Positions 1 to 6,802 of a stretch of DNA of 8,971 nt are shown here, piece by piece (positions within the stretch are counted from its first letter, which is position 1; each line of letters begins with the position of its first letter). The notes below the pieces were generated by a model. It did no database searches, was not told where the DNA came from, and saw only the letters and a list, made by a program, of their open reading frames with translations. Position numbers and translations under genes: made by a program. This DNA is from Pseudomonadota bacterium (GTDB lineage: Bacteria; Pseudomonadota; Gammaproteobacteria; Burkholderiales; SG8-41), in the NCBI GenBank assembly GCA_023431245.1, contig JAEYXO010000392.1, positions 1 through 8,971 of the forward strand, in the 5' to 3' direction.

Positions 1-1512
1 GTCGCCTATTCGCTGCGCTTCATCCACGACGTGTTCTTCAACGGCGAGCCCCGCGACCTCGGGCGCAAGCCGCACGAACCGCCGCGCTACATGAAGGTGC
101 CGGTGGAAATCCTGGTGATGATCTGCATAGCGGTGGGCATGCTGCCGGGCCTCACCGTGGCGCCTCTGCTCGCGGTTGCGGCACGTGACGTATTCGGGGC
201 GGAACTGCCGGCCTACGACATCGCCATCTGGCACGGCTTCACCATGCCGCTGCTGATGAGCGTGATCGCGATCGTCGGCGGCAGCGTGATGTACTGGCTC
301 CTGCAGCACCAGTACCGGCTGCACATGAGCGCGCCCGCGCGCTGGACCGCACCGCAGCTGTTCCACCGTGCTTACGAAGGCGCAGTGCGCCTCGCTGCGG
401 ATCTGACGGGAATGCTGATCAACGGTTCGCTGCAGCGTTACCTGGCCCTGCTGGTGGTCACCGTTGCGCTGCTGGGCCTCTCCGCCTTCCTGCAGCACGG
501 CTACAGCGCCGGCGACCTCGCGCCCACGGCACCGGCGCCGCTCGCCGTCGTCGTCTGGCTCGTCGCCATTGCCGCGGCATTCGCCACCGTCGCCCTGCAC
601 CGCCGTCGTTTTGCTGCCGTCATCCTCGTCGGCGTGGTCGGGCTGGGCGCCTGCCTGACCTTCGCCTATTTCTCGGCGCCGGATCTGGCGCTGACCCAGC
701 TCTCGGTGGAAGTCGTCACCACGGCGCTGATGCTGGTCGCACTGTCGCTGCTGCCGCAGGAAGGTCCGGCAAAATCCCTGCCGCCCCACCAGACCCGCGA
801 CGCCCTGCTGGCGATCGGCGCGGGCGCCGGCGTCGCGGGCCTGACCTGGGCCGTGCTGACGCGACCGCATGAATCGATCTCCTGGTATTTCCTCGGCGAA
901 AGCATTCCCGGCGGCGGCGGCAGCAACGTTGTCAACGTGATCCTGGTCGACTTCCGCGGCTTCGACACCTTCGGCGAAATCATCGTGCTCGGCATCGCCG
1001 GAGTCGGCGTGCTGCTGCTGATGGACGGCCTGCGCCTGCCGCCCGCAGCAGGCGCGCGCCGCGGCAGCTCGCTGCTGCTGTCTGTCGCCGCGCGGGCGCT
1101 GCTGCCCTTTGCGCTGCTGGTGTCGGTGTTCATTTTCCTGCGCGGCCACAACCTGCCGGGCGGCGGCTTCATTGCCGGCCTCGTCACCGCGGTCGCGCTG
1201 GTGATCCAGTGCATGGCCGACGGCATCGAGGCGACCCGCCGGCGCATCGGTACCGGCGGCGCCGGGCTGATCGGCGCCGGTATCCTGATTGCCGGATTGA
1301 CCGGCGCCGCCAGCTGGCTGTTCGGCGCACCCTTCCTCACCAGCGCGCACGGTTATCCCGAACTGCCGCTGATCGGCCAACTGCCGCTGGCCAGCGCCGT
1401 CGCCTTTGATCTCGGCGTCTACCTCACGGTGGTCGGCGCCACGCTGGTGATCCTGACCCGGATCGGCGGCGTCCGCGGCGGCACCGCGGCTGCCGCGGGA
1501 GGACAGGCCTGA
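1..1512 (+). CDS. mrpA: Fused MrpA/MrpB antiporter subunit (5'-truncated by window edge)
   Basis: C-terminal part (503 residues) of the large subunit of the multisubunit Na+(K+)/H+ antiporter. The frame is already open at base 1, so the start and most of the NuoL-like channel domain lie upstream. A full MrpAB fusion is usually about 930-970 residues, so roughly half is missing. Visible parts in order: the end of the MrpA core (FNGEPRDLGRKPHE, then hydrophobic helices); the MBH/DUF4040 segment with SAPDLALTQLSVE near base 684 and RGFDTFGE at about 958-981; and an MnhB/MrpB domain from about base 1075 with RGHNLPGGGFIAGL. MrpB is normally a separate gene, but here it continues in the same frame, as in the PhaA/ShaA-type fusions of proteobacteria. 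The protein is almost entirely hydrophobic, so it is an inner-membrane protein. Its TGA overlaps the mrpC ATG by one base. The family call is firm. Na+ versus K+ preference cannot be read from sequence. Confidence 0.95.
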   Translation, partial: VAYSLRFIHDVFFNGEPRDLGRKPHEPPRYMKVPVEILVMICIAVGMLPGLTVAPLLAVAARDVFGAELPAYDIAIWHGFTMPLLMSVIAIVGGSVMYWLLQHQYRLHMSAPARWTAPQLFHRAYEGAVRLAADLTGMLINGSLQRYLALLVVTVALLGLSAFLQHGYSAGDLAPTAPAPLAVVVWLVAIAAAFATVALHRRRFAAVILVGVVGLGACLTFAYFSAPDLALTQLSVEVVTTALMLVALSLLPQEGPAKSLPPHQTRDALLAIGAGAGVAGLTWAVLTRPHESISWYFLGESIPGGGGSNVVNVILVDFRGFDTFGEIIVLGIAGVGVLLLMDGLRLPPAAGARRGSSLLLSVAARALLPFALLVSVFIFLRGHNLPGGGFIAGLVTAVALVIQCMADGIEATRRRIGTGGAGLIGAGILIAGLTGAASWLFGAPFLTSAHGYPELPLIGQLPLASAVAFDLGVYLTVVGATLVILTRIGGVRGGTAAAAGGQA

Positions 1513-1862
1513 TGGAATTCCTGCTCGCCTCGGCGCTCGGCGTGGTCACCGCCTGCGGCGTGTACCTGCTGCTGCGCGGACGCACCTTTTCCGTGGTGCT
1601 CGGCCTGTCCCTGCTGTCCTATGCCGTGAACCTGTTCATCTTCTCGATGGGGCGCCTGACCGCGGGTGCCCCGCCGGTGGTAACGGCAGGCGCCACGGCC
1701 TACACCGATCCCCTGCCGCAGGCGCTGGTGCTCACAGCCATCGTCATCGGTTTCGGCATGACCGCGTTTTTCCTCGGCCTCGCCGTGCGTGCCCACGGCG
1801 AATCGGGCTCGGATCATGTCGACGGCAGCGAGCCTGCAGGGCATCCGGAGGATCCGCGATGA
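1512..1862 (+). CDS. mrpC: Mrp antiporter subunit C (NuoK-like)
   Basis: A 116-residue NuoK-type membrane subunit with three predicted helices (about residues 2-21, 27-45 and 69-92). The family signature TDPLPQALVLTAIVIGFGMTAF is split by helix 3, at residues 65-86. MrpC is needed for assembly and cation transport by the Mrp complex. The start overlaps the mrpA stop by one base and has a strong ribosome binding site, GGGAGGA at 1497-1503, 8 nt upstream. The last 25 residues are a hydrophilic tail rich in Glu, Asp, His and Pro, common in this subunit and probably cytoplasmic. The length is normal for the family. Its stop overlaps the mrpD start as ATGA, which suggests coupled translation. Confidence 0.95.
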   Translation: MEFLLASALGVVTACGVYLLLRGRTFSVVLGLSLLSYAVNLFIFSMGRLTAGAPPVVTAGATAYTDPLPQALVLTAIVIGFGMTAFFLGLAVRAHGESGSDHVDGSEPAGHPEDPR

Positions 1863-3400
1863 ACCATCTCGCCGTGCTGCCGGTGGCCATCCCCGCCCTG
1901 GCGGGCGCGCTGCTGCTGATCTGCGGCGGCAACCGGCCGCTGCTGGCGCGGACGCTGGGACTCGCCGCGACGCTCCTCGGGGTGGCCGCGGCGATCGGGC
2001 TGGCCATGGATTCCCTGTCCGGCGCATACCGTGTTTACGCGCTGGGCGACTGGATGGCGCCCTTCGGCATCGTCCTCGTTGCCGACCGCCTGTCGGCGCT
2101 GCTGGTACTGCTGACCTCGGTCGTCGCGCTCGCCGCCCTCGCCTATGCCGCCGGCGGCTGGGATCTCCGCGGCCGCCATTTCCATGCGCTGTTCCAGTTC
2201 CAGCTGATGGGCATCAACGGCGCCTTCCTCACCGGCGACCTGTTCAACCTGTTCGTGTTCTTCGAAGTCCTGCTGATTGCCTCGTACTGCCTGCTGCTGC
2301 ACGGACTCGGTCAGCCGAGACTGAAGGCGGCGGTGCACTACGTCGCGGTCAACCTGACCGGATCGGGCGTGTTCCTGATTGCCGTCAGCCTGCTCTACGG
2401 CGTCACCGGCACCCTCAACATGGCGCAGCTCGCCGAACGCATCGCGCAGACTCCGGAGGCGGACATCGCGCTGGTGCGTGCCGCCTGCCTGATGCTGCTC
2501 GGCGTCTTTGCGGTGAAGGCTGCGCTGTTCCCGCTCTATTTCTGGCTGCCGGCGACCTATGCCAGCGCCTCGCCGCCGGTCGCGGCGCTGTTCGCGATCA
2601 TGACCAAGGTCGGTGTCTACTCGATCCTCCGCGTCACCACGCTGATGTTCGGCGGCGACAGCGGCGCCGCGGCCAGCCTCACCTCGCCCTGGCTGCTGCC
2701 GCTGGCATTGCTGACGCTCGCGCTCGGCGTCATCGGCGCGCTGGGCGCGAAACGGCTCGGCGAACTGGTGGCCCACCTGACCGTCGCCTCGGTCGGCACC
2801 CTGCTGGCCACGCTGGCCGCAGGCGGCAGTGCGGGACTCGCCGGCGCGCTGTATTACCTCGTACACAGCACGCTGATCATTGCCGCGCTGTTCCTGCTCA
2901 GCGACCTCATCGCCCGCCAGCGCGGCAGCACCGCGGACAGCCTGGTCGCCGCCGCGCCGCCGCGCCAGCCGGTGCTGCTCGGCATTGCCTTCCTACTCGC
3001 AGCCGCCACCGTCGCCGGCGCGCCGCCCTCGGCCGGCTTTCTCGGCAAGGTGATGATCCTCCAGGGCGTCGCGGATCATCCCGCCGCGCCCTGGATCTGG
3101 GGCACGGTGCTGGCCTCCAGCCTGGCCGCGCTGGTGGCCTGTTCGCGCGCCGGCAGCGTGCTGCTGTGGAAATTCAGCGCGGAGCCGGCGCCGCAAACCG
3201 AGGCAGTACGCGGCAGCGAATGGCTGCCGCTCTGCGGCCTTATGGCGGTGAGCCTGCTGCTGGTGGGTTTCGCCGGGCCGCTGCACCGGCATGCCGAGGC
3301 CACCGCCGCACAGCTGCTCGCGCCGGCGCAATACGTGCAGGCGGTGGTCGGCGGCGGCGACCGCGCGCCGCGTCCGCTGGGACGGGAGCTGCCGCGATGA
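1859..3400 (+). CDS. mrpD: Mrp antiporter subunit D (NuoM/NuoN-like proton channel subunit)
   Basis: A 513-residue polytopic membrane protein of the NuoL/M/N proton-translocating family (Proton_antipo_M domain), about 14 helices. The residues known to matter for ion movement are present: Glu136 in the FFEVLLIASY helix, Lys220 in VFAVKAALFPLYFWLPATY and Lys250 in FAIMTKVGVYS. These correspond to the functional Glu and two Lys residues studied in Bacillus MrpD. MrpD pairs with MrpA to form the ion-conducting modules. The start has GGAGGAT at 1847-1853, with the first six bases 6 nt from the ATG, and the gene overlaps mrpC by 4 nt. The length matches the family and no key residue is missing, so a functional subunit is expected. 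Confidence 0.96.
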   Translation: MNHLAVLPVAIPALAGALLLICGGNRPLLARTLGLAATLLGVAAAIGLAMDSLSGAYRVYALGDWMAPFGIVLVADRLSALLVLLTSVVALAALAYAAGGWDLRGRHFHALFQFQLMGINGAFLTGDLFNLFVFFEVLLIASYCLLLHGLGQPRLKAAVHYVAVNLTGSGVFLIAVSLLYGVTGTLNMAQLAERIAQTPEADIALVRAACLMLLGVFAVKAALFPLYFWLPATYASASPPVAALFAIMTKVGVYSILRVTTLMFGGDSGAAASLTSPWLLPLALLTLALGVIGALGAKRLGELVAHLTVASVGTLLATLAAGGSAGLAGALYYLVHSTLIIAALFLLSDLIARQRGSTADSLVAAAPPRQPVLLGIAFLLAAATVAGAPPSAGFLGKVMILQGVADHPAAPWIWGTVLASSLAALVACSRAGSVLLWKFSAEPAPQTEAVRGSEWLPLCGLMAVSLLLVGFAGPLHRHAEATAAQLLAPAQYVQAVVGGGDRAPRPLGRELPR

Positions 3401-3888
3401 TCCGGTGCTGGCTGCCCCATCCGCTGCTCTCCGCCGCCCTGTTTGCCGGATGGCTGATGCTGACCGGCGACCTTTCGGCCGCCCACCTGCTGCTGGCTGC
3501 CGCGCTCGGCATCGCCATACCGCGCATCTGCGCCCCCTTCCTCGACCATCTGCCGCGGGTGCGTTCCCCGTCCGCGGCGCTGCGCCTGCTGCTGCGGGTC
3601 ATCTGGGACATCGTGGTTGCCAACGTCGCCGTGTCGCGCCTGGTGCTCGGCCCCACCGGCCGGCTGTCGCCGGTTTTCCTGCGCGTGCCCATGGAACTGA
3701 GCAATGCGCAGTCCACCGCCCTGTTCGCCAGCATCATCACCATGACGCCGGGCACCGTATCCGCGGTGATCGACAGCGAAAACCGCGAACTGCTGGTGCA
3801 TGCGCTGGACTGCGGCGCACCCGACACACTGATCGCGGAAATCAAGGAACGCTACGAAAAGCCCCTGCTGGAGATCTTCGGATGCTGA
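3397..3888 (+). CDS. mrpE: Mrp antiporter subunit E
   Basis: A 163-residue MNHE-family protein. The N-terminus (to about residue 45) is two hydrophobic helices. A third membrane segment holds DIVVANVAVSRLVLGP (residues 71-86), and the family signature TALFASIITMTPGT follows at residues 107-120. The C-terminal 40 residues form the soluble cytoplasmic domain (VSAVIDSENRELLVHALDC). MrpE supports assembly and energetics of the complex and has no known catalytic centre. The ATG at 3397 overlaps the mrpD stop (ATGA), and GGGAG at 3384-3388 is a good ribosome binding site. The same frame is open far upstream through mrpD, but that stretch is not mrpE-like, so 3397 is the start. Confidence 0.94.
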   Translation: MIRCWLPHPLLSAALFAGWLMLTGDLSAAHLLLAAALGIAIPRICAPFLDHLPRVRSPSAALRLLLRVIWDIVVANVAVSRLVLGPTGRLSPVFLRVPMELSNAQSTALFASIITMTPGTVSAVIDSENRELLVHALDCGAPDTLIAEIKERYEKPLLEIFGC

Positions 3889-4154
3889 ACGTCGCCATCA
3901 ACATCGCCTTCTGCGCGATCGGCCTCGCCATGCTGCTGTGCCTGGTCAGGCTGGTGCGCGGACCCGACGCCGCGGACCGCATACTCGCGCTCGACACGCT
4001 GTACATCAACGCCATCGCCCTGCTGATCGTCCTCGGCATCCGCATGGCGAGCGCGGTCTATTTCGAGGCCGCATTGCTGATTGCGCTGATGGGTTTTGTC
4101 GCCACCGTCGCCCTTGCCCGCTATCTCGAGCGCGGCAACATCATGGAAGACTGA
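3882..4154 (+). CDS. mrpF: Mrp antiporter subunit F
   Basis: A 90-residue MrpF/PhaF-type protein with three helices (about residues 3-24, 38-56 and 60-79). The conserved loop RGPDAADRILALDTL (residues 26-40), with Asp32, Arg33 and Asp38, identifies the family. The acidic residues in this loop are thought to take part in cation handling within the Mrp complex. The ATG lies inside the mrpE 3' end (7-nt overlap) and has GGAGA at 3870-3874, 7 nt upstream. The length is typical (family about 90 residues). The alternative of starting further upstream in the same open frame has no support. Confidence 0.94.
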   Translation: MLNVAINIAFCAIGLAMLLCLVRLVRGPDAADRILALDTLYINAIALLIVLGIRMASAVYFEAALLIALMGFVATVALARYLERGNIMED

Positions 4155-4161
4155 GCAGCCG

Positions 4162-4497
4162 ATGGACGCCGCAACCGCACTCGAATGGCTGGTCGCCCTG
4201 CTGCTGCTGGTCGGCAGCTTCTTCACGCTGGTCGGCGCCATCGGCCTGGTGCGCCTGCCGGATTTTTTCATGCGCCTGCATGCGCCGACCAAGGCGACGA
4301 CGCTGGGCGTCGGCGGCATGCTGCTCGCCTCGATCGCCCACTCGGTCACCCACGGCGTCTCGCTGCACGAGCTGCTGATCACGCTGTTCCTGTTCGTCAC
4401 CGCGCCGGTCAGCGCCAGCCTGCTGGCCAAAGCGGCATTGCGCCTGCGCCTGAAGTCCCGCGCGCCCCTCCCCGACGATCCGGCTTCCGGCCGCTGA
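4162..4497 (+). CDS. mrpG: Mrp antiporter subunit G
   Basis: A 111-residue PhaG/MnhG-family membrane protein, the last gene of the operon. It has three helices (about residues 10-30, 46-60 and 70-93). The signatures are GLVRLPDFFMRLHAPTKATT (residues 28-47) followed by LGVGG. It is a structural subunit required for antiport activity. The start is the ATG 7 nt after the mrpF stop. An upstream in-frame ATG at 4096 would add 22 residues unlike the family and would overlap most of the mrpF end, so it was not used. The ribosome binding site is weak (GGAAGA, 4145-4150, 11 nt away), so expression probably relies on coupling to mrpF. A charged 18-residue tail ends 16 nt before the convergent lutC stop. 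Confidence 0.94.
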   Translation: MDAATALEWLVALLLLVGSFFTLVGAIGLVRLPDFFMRLHAPTKATTLGVGGMLLASIAHSVTHGVSLHELLITLFLFVTAPVSASLLAKAALRLRLKSRAPLPDDPASGR

Positions 4498-4513
4498 AGA
4501 CGGAGCCCGCCGC

Positions 4514-5158
4514 TCACAGCAGCAGGATGTGCACCCGGTAGGGACCGTGGGCGCCCAGCGTCACCGTCTGCTCGATGTCCGCGGTGCGTGAAGGACCGGA
4601 AATGAAGTTCACCGCCCGCGGCAGTTCGCCGCGCTCGCGGCGCAGCAGCGCCCATGCATCCTCCATGCCGGTGAGGATGCGGTCGCGCCGCAGCACGGCG
4701 ATGTGGGTTTCCGGCAGCAGGCTCGTGACCGGCGGCGTGTCGGGCCCCGAACACATCATCAGCGTGCCGGTTTCCGCGACTGCACAGAAGGCCCCGGTGA
4801 TGCCGACCAGGTCATCGCCCCGCGCCGCGCGCGATTCGACCGACAGCCCCTGCGCCCGCCAGTCCAGCGCCGCGAATTCCGGCCAGCAGACAGCGGCCGG
4901 CCCAAGCCCCAGTCCGCGCAGATAACGCGTCACTGCGGCCGGGACTTCGGCAACCGACTGCAACTCGTCGATGGTCGTGGCAAGACCCAGCGCGCGCTCG
5001 CGGAAACGGGCGACGGCATCGGTCCCGGTATCCGGTCGCGGTCCCTGCGGGTGTTCCGCCAGGTACTGCGCCACCGCCTCGCGCTCGGCCGCGCGCACCG
5101 TCACCGCCTTGCCCTGGCGGGTGCGGATGCGGGAGAGGATATTGGCGCGTGCTGACAT
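4514..5158 (-). CDS. lutC: LutC/YkgG-family LUD-domain protein (lactate utilization subunit C)
   Basis: A 214-residue soluble LUD-domain protein, subunit C of the LutABC L-lactate oxidation complex. In this family LutB and LutC bind each other and pass electrons from lactate via iron-sulfur centres; LutC itself has no cluster motif. Visible motifs are GITGAFCAVAETGTL (residues 119-133) and GPSRTADIEQ (188-197), the family hallmark near the C-terminus. The N-terminal helix MSARANILSRIR is typical, which supports this ATG although no good Shine-Dalgarno sequence precedes it. It is the last gene of the leftward lutB-mmsA-lutC group, 93 nt after the mmsA stop, with a heptamer hairpin in the gap. 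It converges on mrpG with 16 nt between stops and no evident terminator. The LUD family call is firm. Lactate as substrate is inferred from the paired lutB; a related hydroxy acid is possible. Confidence 0.9.
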   Translation of the reverse strand: MSARANILSRIRTRQGKAVTVRAAEREAVAQYLAEHPQGPRPDTGTDAVARFRERALGLATTIDELQSVAEVPAAVTRYLRGLGLGPAAVCWPEFAALDWRAQGLSVESRAARGDDLVGITGAFCAVAETGTLMMCSGPDTPPVTSLLPETHIAVLRRDRILTGMEDAWALLRRERGELPRAVNFISGPSRTADIEQTVTLGAHGPYRVHILLL

Positions 5159-5165
5159 GGATTTT

Positions 5166-5240
5166 GGAGTGAAAAGTAAAGGGGGAGGAGTCAGGAGCGA
5201 GGCGACAGGGCTTTACTCCCGGCTCCTCACCCTTCACTCC
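5166..5240. repeat. Imperfect inverted repeat of degenerate 7-bp units between mmsA and lutC
   Basis: The gap between mmsA and lutC is an imperfect hairpin. Outer stem GGAGTGAA (5166-5173) pairs perfectly with TTCACTCC (5233-5240). After an internal loop, 5185-5197 (GAGGAGTCAGGAG) pairs with 5216-5228 with one G-T wobble and one mismatch. Both arms read as drifting 7-bp units on the GGAGTGA theme, for example GGAGTGA, GGAGTCA and GGAGCGA on the + strand. The arrangement resembles the unit at 6803-6890. It is purine-rich on the + strand, unlike the flanking coding DNA. It could act as an mRNA-stabilising hairpin, an attenuator or a dispersed intergenic repeat; the sequence alone does not decide. 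Confidence 0.7.
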
Positions 5241-5251
5241 TCACAATATTG

Positions 5252-6763
5252 TCACAGCGTCGGCATGTTGAAACCACCGGCCTCGGCCTTGTCGTCGGGC
5301 CAGCGCGTGGTCACCACCTTGCCGCGGGTGTAGAAACGCACGCCCTCGGGACCATGCACATGCTGGTCGCCGAACAGCGAATTGCGCCAGCCACCGAAGG
5401 AATAGAAGGCGATGGGCACCGGGATCGGCACGTTGATGCCGACCATGCCGACCTCGATCTCGCGCTCGAATTTGCGTGCGGCACCGCCGGAACGGGTGAA
5501 CACCGCGGTGCCGTTGGCGTAGGGATTGGCATTGATCATCGCAATCGCCTCGTCGAGCGTCTTCACCCGCAGCACCACCAGCACCGGCCCGAAGATCTCG
5601 TCGCGGTAGATGCTCATGTCGGTGGTCACGCGATCGAACAGCGAAGCGCCGATGAAAAAACCCTCCTCGTGCCCGGTGACCTTCAGGCTGCGTCCGTCGA
5701 GCACTGCGACAGCGCCGGCGGCCACACCCTCGCCGACATAAGCGGCGATCTTGTCGCGGTGGACCCGGCTGATCACCGGCCCCATGTCGACACCCTTGTC
5801 ATGACCGGGACCAATCTTCAGCGTCGAAGCCGCGGCCTTCAGCTTGTCCACCAGCCGGTCGGCCACCGCCTCCACCGCGACCACCGCGGAGATCGCCATG
5901 CAGCGCTCGCCGGCCGAACCGTAGGCAGCCCCGATCAGCGCGTCGGCCGCAAAATCGAGATCGGCGTCGGCCAGCACCACCGCGTGGTTCTTGGCGCCGC
6001 CCAGCGCCTGCACGCGTTTGCCTTCCTTCGCGCAGGTCTCATAGATGTATTTCGCGATCGGCGTCGAGCCGACAAAGGACACCGCCTTGACATCGGGATG
6101 GTGCAGCAGCGCATCCACCGCCTCCTTGTCGCCGTGCACAACATTGAACACGCCGTCGGGCAGACCGGCCTCGCGCAGCAGCTCGGCCATGCGCATCGAC
6201 GCCGACGGCACCTTCTCCGAGGGTTTCAGCACGAAGCTGTTGCCGCAGGCCAGCGCCACCGGAAACATCCACAGCGGCACCATCACCGGGAAATTGAAGG
6301 GCGTGATGCCGGCGCAGACGCCGACCGGTTGGCGCAGCGAATGGGTGTCGACGCCGGTGCCGACATCGGCACTGTGTTCGCCCTTCAGCAACTGCGGAAT
6401 GCCGGTGACGAACTCGACGACCTCGATGCCGCGCTGCACCGAGCCCATCGCATCGGGCAGCGTCTTGCCGTGCTCGTCGGTGACCAGGCGCGCCAGTTCC
6501 TCGTGGTGGGCCACCAGCAGTTCGCGGAATTTCATCAGGATGCGCGCGCGACGCAGCGGCGGCATGTCGCGCCAGACCGGCAGCGCCTTTTTCGCGGCAG
6601 CGACCGCGGTGTCAACGTCCTGCGCATTGCCCAGCGGCACCCGCCGCGTGACCTTGCCGGTCGCAGGATTGGTGATGTCCGCGCTGCGGGTCGATGTCGC
6701 CGCCTGCGGCTTGCCGTCGATCCACAGGGGGATGGTGGTGGTGATGTCGTTGGGTTTGTTCAT
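5252..6763 (-). CDS. mmsA: CoA-acylating methylmalonate/malonate-semialdehyde dehydrogenase
   Basis: A 503-residue aldehyde dehydrogenase of the MmsA/IolA family. It oxidises (methyl)malonate semialdehyde with NAD+ and CoA to propionyl-CoA or acetyl-CoA plus CO2, in valine, inositol or beta-alanine breakdown, in the cytoplasm. With this start the NAD-site Asn is Asn157 (ITPFNFP) and the catalytic Cys is Cys288 (GSAGERCMAIS). The usual ALDH motif ELGGK is replaced by ALGGAKNHAVV: the general-base Glu is absent and AKNH is present, which marks the CoA-dependent branch. The C-terminus has the typical FGDQHVHGPEGVRFYTRGKVVT stretch, broken here only by its length. Start: ATG at 6763 has AGGAAG (6769-6774) 5 nt away. 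ATG 6766 directly before it is too close, and ATG 6784 has no ribosome site. It lies between lutB and lutC with hairpin repeats at both boundaries, an unusual position. Substrate preference is inferred. Confidence 0.93.
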   Translation of the reverse strand: MNKPNDITTTIPLWIDGKPQAATSTRSADITNPATGKVTRRVPLGNAQDVDTAVAAAKKALPVWRDMPPLRRARILMKFRELLVAHHEELARLVTDEHGKTLPDAMGSVQRGIEVVEFVTGIPQLLKGEHSADVGTGVDTHSLRQPVGVCAGITPFNFPVMVPLWMFPVALACGNSFVLKPSEKVPSASMRMAELLREAGLPDGVFNVVHGDKEAVDALLHHPDVKAVSFVGSTPIAKYIYETCAKEGKRVQALGGAKNHAVVLADADLDFAADALIGAAYGSAGERCMAISAVVAVEAVADRLVDKLKAAASTLKIGPGHDKGVDMGPVISRVHRDKIAAYVGEGVAAGAVAVLDGRSLKVTGHEEGFFIGASLFDRVTTDMSIYRDEIFGPVLVVLRVKTLDEAIAMINANPYANGTAVFTRSGGAARKFEREIEVGMVGINVPIPVPIAFYSFGGWRNSLFGDQHVHGPEGVRFYTRGKVVTTRWPDDKAEAGGFNMPTL

Positions 6764-6768
6764 CATGG

Positions 6769-6774
6769 CTTCCT
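6769..6774 (-). promoter_or_regulatory. Ribosome binding site deciding the mmsA start
   Basis: AGGAAG on the - strand lies 5 nt before the ATG at 6763 and only 2 nt before the adjacent ATG at 6766. The upstream in-frame ATG at 6784 lies before this site and has no purine-rich tract of its own. The spacing favours 6763, giving MNKPNDITT as the N-terminus. Confidence 0.6.
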
Positions 6775-6790
6775 GATCTTGCATGCTTTT

Positions 6791-6796
6791 ATTATC
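6791..6796 (-). promoter_or_regulatory. Possible -10 element for mmsA
   Basis: GATAAT on the - strand matches TATAAT at five of six positions, in a short AT-rich patch just outside the heptamer hairpin. It would start transcription near 6784 and give a leader of about 20 nt with the ribosome site at 6769-6774. No acceptable -35 hexamer is visible at 16-18 bp; the position falls inside the repeat arm. mmsA may therefore have its own weak or activator-dependent promoter, or may simply be read through from lutB. Confidence 0.25.
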
Positions 6797-6802
6797 AAGT
6801 CA

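Noticed and set aside
1789..3396. Open frame on the + strand through mrpD that is continuous with mrpE
   Set aside because: Only the part from ATG 3397 resembles MrpE. Upstream residues are Arg/Ala-rich frame-shifted mrpD, and the operon overlap pattern and ribosome site support 3397.
4498..4513. Hairpin terminator between mrpG and lutC
   Set aside because: Only a 4-bp CTTC/GAAG pairing can be drawn around the mrpG stop, with no T-tract, which is too weak to call.
6764..6784. Longer mmsA start at 6784 (MQDQEAM...)
   Set aside because: No ribosome site precedes 6784, while AGGAAG is well placed for 6763, and a possible -10 element would start transcription at about 6784.
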